A stretch of DNA of 64,000 nucleotides from Phragmites australis. Its lineage: Eukaryota; Streptophyta; Magnoliopsida; Poales; Poaceae. The DNA lies in assembly GCF_958298935.1 (NCBI RefSeq), contig NC_084923.1, positions 28,302,501-28,366,500 of the forward strand, read 5' to 3'. A program made the translations under genes and the position numbers. The notes beneath the pieces are model-generated. The model ran no database searches and was not told the origin of the DNA. It worked only from the letters and a program-made list of their open reading frames with translations. Position 1 is the first letter of the stretch; every line of letters starts with the position of its first letter. Shown here in pieces: positions 1 through 11,974 of the stretch.

Positions 1-686
1 AGTGATTGGTCGGTAGCCCGAGTGAGTGGTCGGAGTGGCTGGTCGGAACCCCGAGTGGGTGGTTAGAGTGCCTTGTCGGACCCTGAGTGGGTAGTCGGAA
101 TGACTAGGGGTCAAAGCCGAGTAGATGATCGACTCGACTAGTGGTTGTGGAACCACGGAAAGAGGCATACACAACCTGGACTCCGACCCCGATATGATTA
201 CAAGATCCAACAGGGTCTAAAATGGTGACACAACATCTTATTTCTTTGACTCTGACTAAACTATAAGGAATATTTAGTCGAGCTCATATCCATTGGAAAG
301 GGCTTGTCGTACGCTTTCAAGAATATCCAAGATTTCCTAAAACGAACTTTATATGAGAGAGTTATGCCCGTTTTACTGACCTGTTGTCTTGGGACTCGAC
401 CATGATCATGACCTCGACCACAACCACGACTAGAGCTCAGCCTCGACTCCGAATAGACTTAGCCTTCGAGGGGTGACGTCCGGGTAAGGTTGTGGTGCTT
501 CTCCCACGTTCCTATGTAATAAAACATCACGAGAATTTACTAGTAATCCATCCAAGGAAGCATGAACAATAAGAAACGAGTTCACCTTGTGGTCTAATTG
601 TTGTGCATATGCTGTTGTAATTGGACCTTGTATGATTAGGATTATTGGCGATATTGATCGTATCTGAAGGAGCCATGGGCTCATCA
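1..686 (-). mobile_element. CRM-like Ty3/gypsy LTR (element K), cut by window start
   Basis: Read on the minus strand, the LTR begins TGATGAGCCCATGGCTCC at 686, the same start as the two LTRs of element D at 14,393 and 23,353. It continues with the same U3 text, including the stretch ending in the CTCTCTCATA and TAGTTTAGT motifs. Below about position 165 it departs from D: instead of the D core-promoter region it runs into repeats of the type GACCACT.GTCGAG, which in D lie in the 5' leader at 15,580-15,960. Downstream of 686 the sequence is the gag of element G, so the LTR sits inside that gag. If it is a full insertion, its target duplication would start with TTCTC at 687-691. The other end lies outside the window. 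Confidence 0.8.
430..686 (-). pseudogene. pol C-terminal tail encoded inside the LTR of K
   Basis: The reading frame carries the tail typical of CRM-type polyproteins: a QGPIT.A.A.QLDHKVNSFL segment, then an LDGLL-LLRN segment and a PQPYPDVTPRR ending. The same tail is encoded in the LTRs of D (14,393-14,651 and 23,353-23,480). In CRM-type chromoviruses the polypurine tract and LTR start lie inside the pol frame, so the last residues of pol are LTR-encoded. Only this tail is present here. No integrase precedes it because the flanking DNA belongs to gag of element G. It is a relic with no expected independent function. Confidence 0.75.
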
Positions 687-1145
687 TTCTCTGACTTCAA
701 CAAATTGATGAACACTTCTCTCACGGGGGAGCACAAGAGGAAAAGAAGAGCAAGAGGGTTCCACCACCTTCGGTGGGCATGAACTCTCTCAATGTGCATT
801 CATGGGGACTCCTCCTCCACCCCATCCACTGGCCTTGGTTACCCTGCAGTTGATTTGGATGGTGAGGTGTCCATTTCTTGCTCCTTAAGGACAAGCTCCA
901 AGGCTTGCTAAAAACCAAGAGAGTTCGATTGGTGGCCTAAGGGGCCAATGCTTCAATTGTGGGCGCACCGAATATTTTGTGCATGGTTGCCAGTTGCTGC
1001 TTCCCCAAGCAAGGAGGCGTGGTGAATGCTCCAAGACCACCACCACCACCTGCGCAACCACATCATCAAGCCCCCCAAGAATGCCCAAGCTCCCTAGCGC
1101 CACCGTGTCAACTAAACCACCGCCAAAGAAGCTTGCCAATGTGCT
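687..1145 (+). pseudogene. gag: G gag, C-terminal part with zinc knuckle
   Basis: Gag is the nucleocapsid precursor that packages element RNA. The frame from 687 reads FSDFNKLMNTSL, matching the VDFNNLVSTSL segment of H gag, followed by a basic KRKRRARG stretch that H also has. At about 953-1,000 a CCHC-type knuckle reads CFNCGRTEYFVHGC; the expected histidine is replaced by phenylalanine. A proline- and alanine-rich linker (about 1,020-1,130) follows, as is usual before the protease in this clade. Several stops lie between 780 and 920. The part upstream of 687 is displaced by the K insertion. Confidence 0.75.
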
Positions 1146-4100
1146 AATGGGTACATTATCTGTAAACTCCTAACCCACCATCGTTCTATTTGATTCCGAA
1201 GCCTCTCGTTCTTTCATGAAAAAGTACTTTGCCTGCCACGATAAGCTAAAAGTTAGCACTACCCATAAACCTTATATCATAGAAGCACCCAGCCAAAAAA
1301 AAAAAATTCACCGATCAAGTAGTTCCAAAAGTTTCAATCCTTGTGAATGGGGTATGTGTTTCCACAAACTTGTTGGTAATCGATACCAAGGAATTAGATG
1401 TCATCTTAGGAAGGAATTGTCCCATCAAGAATGGTGCTATAATTGATTGTGCCAGAAAAATTATCACCTTTAATAACTTTTTCGGTATTTGAGTCCCTCT
1501 CAACCTTAAAGAGGGAAATTCTTGTCTTTATGCTTTAGATGGTGCCATGACCATGGTTCTCTTGGATATCCCTGTGGTATACGAGTACTTGGATATTTTT
1601 CAGAGGAGTTGCCAAGAATGCCACCGGACTGGGACATCGAATTTCTCATCGAGCTCATGCCCGGAACTACCCTGGTATTTAAAAGACCCTATTGAATGAC
1701 CCTATTGAATGCCTCCAAACGAATTACTTGAGAAGGTTTTTTATTTCACTAAGTTCCTCACCTTGGGGATGCCCAATTCTCTTTTTCAAGAAGAAGGATG
1801 ACACCTTTAAAATGCGCGTAGATTATTGTCCTCTCAATGCGGTCACCATCAAAATAAATATCCTCTTCCTCTAATCTATATCTTTTTTGATCAATTGACC
1901 GGTGCTTGTTTCTTTTCCAAGATTGATCTTAGGTTGCTCTATCACCAAATAAAAATCCGAGTAGGGGACATTCCTAAAGGCCTACTCTACTCCAAATGGA
2001 CTCTATGATTACACTGTCATGTCTTTTGGCCTAACCAGTGCATTGGCACTTCATGTATTAAATGAATACCTTCTTCATGGAAGAACTCAATTTATTTGTC
2101 ATGATCTTTATCGATGATATATTTTTCTATTCCAAAACTGGGGAGGAGCATGCCCAGCACCTTAGGATCATTCTTGAATCTCTATGACAAATTTAGCAAA
2201 TGTGGATTTTAGCTCAAAAAAGTCACTTGGTCATATACTTTCCAAAAATAGTGTCACGGTTGACCTCAGCAAGGTGCGAGATGTGCTCAATTGGGTGCAA
2301 CCCAATAGTGTCACTGATATCCGAAGTCTTCTTGGACTCACAGGTTACTAACCCTGGTTCATTGAGGACTTCTCAAAAAATTCCAAGCCCATGAACGAAC
2401 TCCTAAAGAAGGGTGTGTATTTTGAGTGGTTTGATGCTTACGAACAAGCCTTCTGAACTTCGAAGAATCTTCTCACCACTGCTCCTGTTCTTGCTCAACT
2501 AGAAACATATAAGAGCTTTAATGTCTATTGCGATGCTTCCCACATTAGCCTTGGTTGTCTTCTCATGCAAGAGGGTCGAGTCGTTTCCTATGCTTCCCAT
2601 TAATTAAAGCGCCATGAAGAGAATCATCCTACTCATGATCTAGAGCTTGTGGCCATTGTGCATGCTCTAAAATTTTGGTGCCATTATCTACTAGGGAACT
2701 TTTGGAATATCTACACTGACCACAAAATCTCAAATACATGTTCACCCGAGCCAATCTAAACATGAGACAAAAGAGATGGATTGAATTGATCAAGAAATAT
2801 GAGTTTGAAGTCCATTATCATCACGACAAGGCAAACATCATTGCCAACACCTTGAGATGAAAGGCTCAATGCCATTGTCTCTTGCTCAAGCCCGGAATTT
2901 CCACACTTTATGAAGACTTTTGATGACTTGGACTCGAGATAGTTTTGTAGGGATTTCTTGCCAACATTGAGATAAAATCTATACAAATCGATCAAATCAA
3001 GGAAGCCCAATAGGATTACAAGGGTATGGCCTGAATTCATGACAAGATGAAATAGGGCAAAGCTAATTGTTTTTACTGGGATGATCAAGCTACTCTATGA
3101 TTTGGAAAACGACTTATGCTCCTGAAGGACCAGGAGTTGAGGAAGAAAATACTGGAAGAAGCTCATGTCTCTCTATTGTCTATTCATCCTGAAAGCACCA
3201 AGATGTATCAAGATCTCAAGCAAAGGTTTTAGTGGACTTGCATGAAGTGGTAGATTGCTCGGTATGTGGTCGAATGTGATGTTTATCAATGGATGAAAGT
3301 TGATCACCTTAAGCCGAGCATTATTGTCCAACCATTGTCCATTCCTTCATCGAAGTGGGAGGATATTAGCATGGATTTCATTGTGGGTTTACCCAAGACT
3401 TGTTAAGGCTATGATTCTATTTGGGTCATTGTTGACCAATTCACATAGTCCACACATTTCCTTCTTGTCAAGGCATCTTTTACCATTTAGAAATATATGG
3501 AGTTGCACCTCTCTTGGATTGTGTTACTTAATGGTATTCCTAGGAAGGTCATCTCCAGTTGAGGTACTCAATTCACCTCTCATTTTGGGAGGAGCCTCAC
3601 AAAGCTATGGGTACTGACTTGTTCCATAGTACCGCTTTTCACCCCCAAACCAGAGGCCAAACTGAGACGGTTAATCAAATTCTTGAAGACATGTTGAGAG
3701 CTTGTGCTCTCACATATGGGAAGGGTTGAGAGATTGCTTGCCATTTGCATAATTCTCCTACAATAATAGCTACTAACCAAGCATCAAGATGTTCCCCTTT
3801 GAAGCACTTTATGGAAGGAGGTGTTGAATACCACTAAATTGGTCTGAGTAGAGTGAAAGACCATTATTAGGTCCAAATTTGGTCAAGGAGGCAGAAGAGC
3901 ATGTCAACACCATTTTCAAGTGTTTTCTCATGGCCCAATCTTGTCAAAAGAGCTATGTTGATCATCGTCAGTGAGACTTCACATTCTCTGTTGGAGATTT
4001 CATCAACCTCAAGGTCACCCCTCTCAATGGACCACAACAGTTTCATGTCAAAGGAAAGTTGGCACCTCATTATGTTAGCCCTTTCCAAATCATTGCTTGG

Positions 4101-4410
4101 TGAGGAGAGGTGGCCTATCTATTAGAGCTAACTGCATCCCTCTTTGAGTGCACAATGTCTCCCACATTTTGCCATTGAAGAATGGTCTCTGTATTCCAAC
4201 CGAAGTCATGCCATTGATCAATACCTTTTACTTGACCTCACTTATTGCGAGCACCTAATTCGCATTCTTGAAGAAGCCGAACGCAAGACACAATGTCGTT
4301 TGATTGAGTTCCTCAAAGTCCAATGGAGTAACCATACCAAAGATAAAGCTATGTGGGAACAAAAAGATCAACTTCATACCAAGTTCCCCGAGTTCTTCTC
4401 CACTATGTGA
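1146..4410 (+). pseudogene. pol: G pol: protease, RT, RNase H, integrase, chromodomain (multiply broken)
   Basis: Pol copies the RNA into DNA and integrates it. The protease core at about 1,185-1,215 reads VLFDSEAS, so the DSG catalytic triplet has become DSE. RT starts near 1,690 ([10 protein letters not shown]). Its catalytic box FIDD at about 2,108-2,120 is intact, but frames change at least four times between 1,690 and 2,440. RNase H covers about 2,515-2,870 (VYCDASH). Integrase covers about 3,150-3,950. The C-terminal chromodomain, 4,200-4,410 (LDLTYCEHLIRILEEAERKT, then a WSNHTKDKAMWE segment), is nearly complete and ends at a stop at 4,408-4,410. The chromodomain would target integration to particular chromatin. 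The whole is an old pseudogene. Confidence 0.85.
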
Positions 4411-5829
4411 GTAATATTTTGGCGATCTTTATTCACAAACATCTTTTCTCTGTGGTTGTGGAGTGAATCACTTTTGGGAATAGCATCTCTATCCACCCAC
4501 CCACACCACCCCTTGTATTCTTGGTAGGAATCAAACATTCTTAAGTTTCTTAGATATGCATGCAATCACCATCAAACAAACGAAGAGCCTACGCCCATCA
4601 CCTTTTTCTTCTTGTGAATGTGAACAAGGATGATTTTTCCTGTCATGTTAGTGAGCTGATAAGAGGAAGGATGATGACATCTCTAGCACTCTATCAACAC
4701 CCACACTTTTTATCTTGTAGATCCATTGCTGAGATTATTGGCATGTGTAGATGAATATGGCATTTAGAAGCCTAGGAGTTTTTGCATATCCATGATACCG
4801 AGTTCCAACACTTGGACACACACAGTGATGAGTAACCTTTCAACCACCTAAAGTCCTCTACTCGATACCATTATCGCTCCATTCACGGAATTCACACTAT
4901 CTTTTCAAACTCTCCCCTGAGAAAATCACGTGAAATGGTAAAAATACAATTAATTGGAGCATTACAAAAGAACTCACTTTTTGACCATATAAGCTAGGGA
5001 TGGAAATAACTTTATAAATTGGTACATCACATATGAGGAATACTAGTTAATTGTCCAAGATTTTTGGGAATTTATTTGAGGCCTTCAAAATTGCTAGAAC
5101 TTACAAAAGTAGCTCTTGTTGGCTCGTTTTAATTTGAATTCTACCTAGGATTTTGAAGTAAAATCTTTTCAAATGGGCTCTTCTTGGTTTATAGGAGCTA
5201 CATAAAAAGTTGTAGGATTTTTGGAGGCTTCTAGCACCATTGTCAAAGCAGAGAGATGGAGGGAGATGTTTTCTCTTTCGCTATGCACTGTTCACATTCG
5301 GTCCTATTGTTAAGCGGCTCCCTCTCCCCTCCCATTGTCACAAGCAGAGTAGAGCCACCGCATGTTCAGAGCTCCATGGCCACAGCCCATGCCGAACAAC
5401 CGTGGCCTAGCGTTGATCCATCTCAACCCACCCAGCTCACCTCTCTCTCTCTCTCTTCGCTCACTTCTCTCTTTGAGTGAGAAAAGAACAGAGCCACAAC
5501 ACAGAGGAGTACCGCCACCCAAATTTGACACCTCCAAGCCAAATCCTCCTACCACTAACGGATCTATCGAGCCCAAGCCTCAAGGAGTGAGAAGGAAGGT
5601 TGTGGGGAGCTCGAGTGACCGAATTTCATCGCTTTCCCTAATGAAACAAGCTCCAGCTGCATTCTTCCCCAAATTTGGCAACGCCTCTGCTAGCCGAATC
5701 CAATGAGCTCAAGCCCAGATCTGCCCAATCCATCCTACAATGAGTATGGGGTTGTCACCAAAGCCTTCCCTAACCAAATCCATGAGAGTCATCACCAAAC
5801 CGAGTCAGGCATCATCATCTTCCTCAAGT
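4411..5829 (+). mobile_element. 3' UTR and 5' part of the 3' LTR of G
   Basis: This stretch follows the chromodomain stop directly and carries no convincing gene. It moves from AT-rich text (4,411-5,240) to a GC-rich, CT-rich block (5,290-5,830) with a CTCTCTCTCTCT run near 5,440. That pattern is usual for the long LTRs of Tekay/Del elements. I could not locate a clear polypurine tract or the TG start of the LTR, so the UTR/LTR boundary is unresolved. Short ORFs at 5,256-5,706 run through the CT-rich block and are not supported as genes. Confidence 0.5.
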
Positions 5830-6148
5830 CCTACTATTACAGAATAGGGCTTTACTACTAGTTCCAAATCCCCTTTCACTGTCGGTTTTGGAATCGACAG
5901 TGGACAACAGGCAGTGATAGTCCCTGACCATTATCGCCTAGAGATCGGCAGTGAAGGCGGTTATCACTGTCGGCTGAAGGCTTTAGCCGACAGTGATAGT
6001 CAGTCCCCAAATCAACATTTTTGGCCTGAAAAAAGCAATTTTTTTTTGCCTGACCCTCATCGCAAGTCACAAGTCACGCAATTTTTTTGCTTGTGTGTGG
6101 TTCGTGGAACTTGAACCTGGACCTCTCAGCTCGCACGATATATCCTTA

Positions 6149-6153
6149 CCATC
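6149..6153. repeat. Target-site duplication of the 6,154-9,710 solo LTR
   Basis: CCATC here and CCATC at 9,711-9,715 bracket the solo LTR exactly. Confidence 0.85.
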
Positions 6154-9062
6154 TGTGAGGAACCGTTCAAATAGTATCCTAATTAATCATCAGAAGGATC
6201 ATTATTCATAATCACAACATCAATGATTAACTAGACCATCCCGATAGTCCTGGTATGTGTTAATGCCTAAGATTGGAACACATATCTTTCCAACATGTAC
6301 ATCACAACATAGCTTAAGAAAGAGCGAGTAATTAAAGATCATATTACAAGTTCTTACAGATGCAACCATTTGCAATAGTTTACACAAAGAGAAAATATGC
6401 AGTAGAAGATTAAAATTTTAACAAAAACAAAAAGATAGTGGAGCCATATGCCCTTAGGCTCCACCCCAAAAGCTACGCTTCACCAGAGTAGGATGCACTA
6501 CTCCTGCCCACCACCTGCATCGGCGGGTATGAAGTAGCCAAACACTGCCTCACCCTCACCGGTAGAACCTGAAAGAGCAGCGTGAGTATGCACAAGACTT
6601 AATCCATATAAGGCACATATAAAAAGCCTGACTCCAAGGATCATATATTGAGCTATTAGCAAGAGTAGGCCACAAGGTTAAGTAAAACATATATGGTAAG
6701 CAACCTAGACACATATGTGTGAGCACCTACACTTAAACAACATGAACATAGAGTAAATAGATCCAACATAAACATATGCGAATTGAACCATCTCATCAAC
6801 AAACCCACCATCGATACCATCATCCACAATCGTGACTCTATGACCAATACAAATGAAACAATGGCATGCTCATGACCGAGAGTGCGGTATTTTGAAATAT
6901 TTTTACACTCTACAGGGGATACAACATTACCCACATGACTCAAGGACCATTCGGCCTGTGCTACTCACGAAAGTAGACACAAGGGGGGTACTCGTATCAA
7001 CTTTTCTCATATCCGGAACCACCCACTTGCAATGCCCTTTTGGCATCGGGGTTACCGCAAGTGTGTCCCAGACACCTCCGGCTCCCCTCCACCTTGCTTC
7101 TCCTTTTCGTTTTCTCTTACGCGTCATAGAGCCGCAAGGCAAGTGTCGGCACGACATATGATAATCGGCTTACCTTACCATAAGATCAGCATGTGATGAG
7201 TACGGAAAGTGCTAGAGCCAACTGCATCGATGGACGGCCTTAAACGATGCAAGCGGTCTATGGCATCCGGCCTCCTCTCCCGAACTACCTAGAGGACTCC
7301 TCCTGGGCAGAAGATACTCCTAACACCACCCACATCTCGCCTTAATCTCACATCTCAACCTCATATTTGTATCTATGAACAGTGATTAAGCCCTAGGCTC
7401 GCGAATAACGGCAGCACTATCTCTCAGCTTCTACCAAGGACCTAAGCATTTCTAAGCATTCCGAATAACCCTTGAAGCTAGAAACCAACTATATCATCAA
7501 GGCTACAAGGACAAGGATTCATCAATAAATCAAGGTAGAGACAATGCATCAACATAGGTTCTACCCATATCAGCTTGACATTGGACTCAACACATGCAAT
7601 CATACATAAAGCATAATTTATCTATTTAGACCTTGCTGCTCTGAGGTCTGCCTGGTATTGCCTACACAGAACTCGCAGAAGTGGTGTGCCTTAGTGTCAC
7701 CCTCGATCACACCCATGTTATGCCCTGGTTCTTCATTCACTAAAAGAACGCATCCAATGATGAGCATGAAGGATGTGCAATGAAAGATGCTCCACAACGC
7801 ATGGCAATGGTAAAATGAAATGCATCATGCCATGAGCTTAAAGCCTAAAAAATTTCTTCACTTGGATTATTGTTAAGTATCTAACAATTTATGGATTCAT
7901 TAAGCTTACAACCAAGCTTAACCCTAAATAGAAAGGTAGCTATGTTTAACATGAGTGTGAGCATTTTTACTGAACAGGGCATAAATTAACAAGATTAACA
8001 AAATTGATTTCATCAATTTTGGAGTTACCAATATTTAGTTAAGAATTAAAGAAGCTTAAACATATTTCAATTACCCATTAAATCTTAGCACATATTTCAT
8101 GACTCCTAGTATTCTTAACATGTAGAGCATGATAAAACAAAGCTAAAAAATTTATTTCACAATTTTTGGAGCTATATTTGATTTCTTATACATTTACGAT
8201 GTTTTAGCCGATTTAACCATTAACAAATAATTCTATTTCATGATTTCTGATTCTACCGAATATTTAAATGGCCGGAGGCCCTTTTGCACCTAGGGCCCTC
8301 TAGCCACCGTGGTTGACAACGGGCCCATCGGGTTTGACCCGGCTAAAAACCGAGCCGCTCCAAGGACGGCCATGGCGGGTAGCGTTGTGCGGTTTACCAG
8401 CGGCGAACAGCAATGAACTCTAGCCAGCCGAGGGTAGCACGAGCATCAGCGTGCCAAGGGGAATCCTCTGGTGGCACATGTGGTCGATGGCGAGGTCCAG
8501 TAGGCGGTGAGCGGCAGCACAGGGCGGAAACAACACAGCGACGGGTCTGTTTGGCTTAGCGGCGGCTAAACGACGATGCAATCGAGCCAAATGAGGGCAG
8601 CTACAGCTTCTACGAGGACGGTCAGACCCAATGGTGTGCTCGCCAGCCGATGGGCCTGGCCGGAACTCGGCCGGCAGCGTGTGACCATGGACGGCAGAGC
8701 TCGATCGCAGAGGAAAGCCGCACAGGCGATGGGCCAAGGGCCAAAGCACACGTACACAAAATAGAGAGGAGAGTGGGGAAGCTCAGTGCGAGTTTGGTTG
8801 GGCCAGAGAAGTTGTGGTCCAGCAGGTTAACAGAGAGAGGCAGAAGGGAGGGCACCGATGCTGAGGAAGAAGTGCGAGGAGCTCCAATCCGGCGGAGAAG
8901 ACCGTCGAATCGGCTGGGGAGAGCTCGATGGAGGTCTTACCAAGCTTCTGGGGACTTAGCTGGGGCGGGGTTGAGCTTGATGACGCAGACTTGGCCCATG
9001 GCTGTGTCGTGTGTGTGCTTGTGCTCTGCTCTGTTAGCTCGACCGAGCGAGAAAGAGAGAGA

Positions 9063-9132
<70 letters not shown>

Positions 9133-9710
9133 CCAGGGGAGGAGATAAGGGCAACGCCCAGCACCTCGGGAAGGAGCACGGTGCCGTGCTTGACTTGTCC
9201 GACGATGTGGCTGGCTACCAAACATAAGGAAAGCGGCGGCCAGAGGCAGAGAGCGCAGAGAGAGCAGGAGAGATGGGTGATGAACAGTAGCTAGCCGAAG
9301 AAAATATCTCTGCTCTTTTCTAATCTATTTGGAGGTTTTCCTGTGGTCCAAAATTCGTGGGACAATTTTTGTGTGAAACTACGATTCACGGGAAATCCAT
9401 TTTAACTTGTTTAACCCCAATAGCCTGAGCCAATTTCCAATTAAAATTTTCCAAAGATTCAAGCTTTTCTAACTTGTGGCAATTTTGATGCCTTCAAAGT
9501 AATTTCCAAAAATTTGGGAAATTCATTTATATTCTCCACATGTCATGGACTAATTTGTAACATTGTTTCCACAAGGCACCATTTAAAATTGACTTCAACC
9601 ATTTTGTTTCATGTTAAATTACAAGCCAAAATTGCTCAAAACAATAAACATGATGCTTAATGATGCTCATCAATGCTTAACGACCTATTTAACGACTTTG
9701 GCCTGCCACA
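6154..9710 (-). mobile_element. Solo LTR of a Tekay-type gypsy element, nested in the CACTA
   Basis: The minus-strand LTR starts at 9,710 (TGTGGCAGGC) and ends at 6,154 (GTTCCTCACA). Its 3' portion, 6,154-7,900, is plainly similar to the 5' LTR of H (47,620-49,400), with the same order of landmarks: the start text GTGAGGAAC, then CATATGCCCTTAGGCTCC and so on. It is flanked by a perfect 5-bp duplication CCATC at 6,149-6,153 and 9,711-9,715. No PBS, internal region or second LTR is present, so it is a solo LTR left by LTR-LTR recombination. Its GC-rich block (8,280-9,290) and GA microsatellite explain the many spurious ORFs there. Confidence 0.88.
9050..9131 (+). repeat. (GA)n microsatellite with a (CG)n core
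   Basis: This is an almost pure GA dinucleotide run of about 80 bp, interrupted at 9,063-9,075 by GCGCGCGCGCGC. It lies in the GC-rich part of the solo LTR. It produces long Arg-Glu or Ser-Leu repeat ORFs in several frames, none of which is a gene. Confidence 0.95.
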
Positions 9711-10132
9711 CCATCCCACCACAAAAGTATTAGTGATATCAATAGGATATGTTTTCCTTTTGATCCTTGTTTTCTGAAACTTTGTTATGATTATTTGGGA
9801 ATTTAAATGACCTCAAATTAAAGCTTTCAACTACAAAGTTGTATATCTCGTTAAGAACTACAATTTTCATACAAAGTTTGTTCCCATCCAACTTTGTAAG
9901 ATGAACCAGCAGTGATAATGGTTGACAACTTATCTACAATCCGAAGTGATAGTCAAGTTACACTCCTGGTTCATAAGGACCGGCAATGATAGTTAATTAT
10001 CCCTGCCGGTTCTTTTCGAATGGAGTTTTAGTACCAGTCCTTGATACTAATTGGCAGTGATACTCCATCACTACTAGCTTGTAAGGAATTGACAATGATG
10101 GGCTAGAATATAAGACCTATTATGTAGTAGTG

Positions 10133-10320
10133 TTCGGCGCCCTCTTCCACCACCTCACCACTGACACCATGCTGATGAGCCCCCTTCCTCCCATTCATAG
10201 CACGGTGAGGATCCTAGTATCTTGTGCATGCTTTTGCGCGCGTCATTTTGGCCTTGGCCCATCGTCGACATGGTCCTCCACCGTAGCTGGCCGCCGCCTT
10301 GTTGCCTCGCTCGCCGCTGG
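10133..10320. other. Unassigned flank between CACTA and the next LTR
   Basis: This short GC-rich stretch has no ORF of interest. It may be the continuation of the G LTR on the far side of the CACTA insertion, since base composition resembles 5,500-5,830. I see no direct sequence match to prove it. Confidence 0.3.
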
Positions 10321-11950
10321 TGTGAGAACTGTCCAAATTATATTGGAATTAATCAAATCGGCCAATCATTCAATAATATGAGAGCTAGCACATGCCCATC
10401 TCTCGAAGTGTCATGTGCTAACCCACATCTCAAAGTAATAATTGCAGCCACAAAATGATTAAGATGAATCCAATTCCGGTAGTCCCAATATGTGTTTTAT
10501 GCCCAAGATAAGAACACACACCTTTACAACAAGATTAATCACATCGGGCCATAATAAAGAGTGAGTAATTTAAATAGACTGCAAGTCTTTAATGTTATTA
10601 CAAGTTCAATAATTAAAAGTATTACATGCTGAAATTTAAAGAATAGAGCCAATTGAACAAGTACGGATTCTCAAAATTACATTGGACAAGCGCTAGATTA
10701 AGAAAAATACATCAAGTCTATATCCTAGCATGTTAATGTCACTACGTAGCGGAAACATCATATAAAAACAACAAAATGGGTGGTTCCATTGCCCTAAGGT
10801 ACCATCGAAGACATCACAAGTAGCACACAGTCACTCTTGCCCTTCACCAACATCATGAAGTAGCCATAAACTAATTCATCCTCACCTACAAAAAAACTCA
10901 ACAATATCACCATGAGTACGAAAGATACTTGCAAGACTTATTCATATGGGTATATATATTCCGAACTCCAAGGATAATACATTTGGAATGAGTAGCAAGG
11001 AGTATGCCACAAGGTTAATTCGAATTAAGCAAAAAACAATTGGCAACATAAACATGTGAATATCTACACAACGCAAGTACCCTTGCTACCCTATCATGAC
11101 ATCATAAGAAAAAACATAACCAACATAAGAATGCGCTCTTCTCAATGTAGACATACACGAGCCACTTCCCAACATACTACATACAACCACATTCACCCAA
11201 CCTCAAAAAATCTATGATTGATGCGCATGGACATTAAGTGTGCTCATGAAAGAGAGCACATCAATTCGAATTGATTTTACACCTTGCATGGGGGTAATTC
11301 TTTACACATGACATAAGACCATGCGACTCAAGCAACTGATCACATTGCAAGAAGGGGTACCACATAACAACCTTCCCCAAATAAGCCTCAACCATTTGGA
11401 GCATGCACCTCTCGATGTGGAGGCCATTTAGGTCCACTTTCGAGTAACCTAAAGTTCCTCTACAAGCTCTCCTACTCACACCGTAGATTTTCAAGCCAAA
11501 GGGTCACAGCTACAAAAGGTATTCGGCTCATCTTTACCATATTCGGATATGTGGAAAGTACGAACAAGTGCTTAAGACAACGATAAACAACGATCGATGC
11601 TTAATCGATCTAAGCTGGCCTATGACATTTGAGACTCCATTCTCCAACCATCCCCTACCTACCCAAATCACGTCATGTTGCTCTCTGGTTCATAGTTCTT
11701 TAAAGAAAGAGCGCATGCAATGTGATGAGCATAAATGAAATGCAATACGAAGGGATCCAAATGTTACGAAATTGCACATGAATGTAGTGCACTAAGAAAA
11801 GAACATGATAGAACAAGATTCATGTGAAGTAAGGCACACGAACTCATGGTATAAATGAATAAACAAGGTGCTGCCTAAAAGGATTAAACGAAATAAAAGA
11901 GGCACATTAAAATGAGGTTGATGCTAAGATAATACCTAGAATGCCAGTCA
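10321..11950 (-). mobile_element. Partial LTR of a divergent Tekay-type element
   Basis: The left end TGTGAGAACTGTCCAAATTA at 10,321 matches the minus-strand LTR 3' end seen at 47,620 (TGTGAGGAACTGTCCAAATA) and 6,154. Further landmarks follow in the same order as in the H 5' LTR: GCCCAAGAT near 10,500, TACGTAGCGGAAACAT near 10,745 (H: TACGCAGCGGAAACAT near 47,873), CATGAAGTAGCCA near 10,853, and GCATGCAATG..GAGCAT near 11,712. Identity is clearly lower than between H and the solo LTR, so it is another subfamily. The LTR 5' end is missing: the similarity fades near 11,900 and integrase of element E starts right after. Confidence 0.7.
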
Positions 11951-11974
11951 TTATTTTTCAGGTGTAAGGGTACA

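Larger units (their letters stand above)
687..5829 (+). mobile_element. Decayed Tekay/Del-type Ty3/gypsy chromovirus (element G)
   Basis: On the plus strand the domain order is gag C-terminus, zinc knuckle, protease, reverse transcriptase, RNase H, integrase and chromodomain, followed by 3' UTR and LTR-like sequence. The protein fragments match element H on the other strand domain by domain, so both belong to the Tekay/Del kind of chromovirus. G is older: its reading frame changes every few hundred bases and carries many stops. Its 5' half would lie left of the window, because K is inserted in its gag at 686/687. The right end is unclear because a CACTA transposon starts at about 5,830; sequence at 10,133-10,320 may be its continuation. 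Confidence 0.8.
5830..10132. mobile_element. Non-autonomous CACTA transposon remnant
   Basis: The right end at 10,132 reads CCTATTATGTAGTAGTG, the reverse complement of CACTACTACATAATAGG. The left end near 5,830 reads CCTACTATTACAGAATAGG, a degraded version of the same terminal repeat. Inside both ends are subterminal motifs typical of grass CACTA elements: CAGTGATAGTC and related CGACAGTG repeats at 5,878-6,000 and 9,905-10,080. The 9,720-9,900 stretch carries the CAACTACAAAGTTGTATATC wording often seen next to CACTA ends. Excluding the solo LTR nested in it, only about 750 bp is element-specific and there is no transposase. The 3-bp flanks (AGT and TTC) do not match, so no target duplication is preserved. 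Confidence 0.65.

Noticed and set aside
5256..5706. Overlapping ORFs with Ser/Leu runs
   Set aside because: CT-rich LTR sequence; both strands are open and no domain is seen.
5827..5829. CACTA 3-bp target duplication
   Set aside because: AGT on the left and TTC on the right do not match; the left terminal repeat is degraded.
6085..6150. tRNA-like wording (GTTCGTGGAACTTGAACCTG)
   Set aside because: No cloverleaf, anticodon arm or A/B boxes at proper spacing; similar wording is common in CACTA ends.
8280..9290. CpG-rich block as the promoter of a host gene
   Set aside because: It lies wholly inside a solo LTR bracketed by a target duplication, and no gene follows.
8650..9294. Long plus-strand ORF of 214 codons and several overlapping minus ORFs
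   Set aside because: They owe their length to the GA microsatellite and GC-rich LTR sequence; all frames are open over the repeat and no domain is recognisable.
10321..11950. Idea that this partial LTR is the missing piece of the 3' LTR of H, split by the whole 12-41.9 kb nest
   Set aside because: Orientation and LTR portion fit, but it is much more divergent from the H 5' LTR than the 41,938-42,649 piece is. Its left flank is not copia, and its flank GCTGG does not match the H right flank TTCAG.
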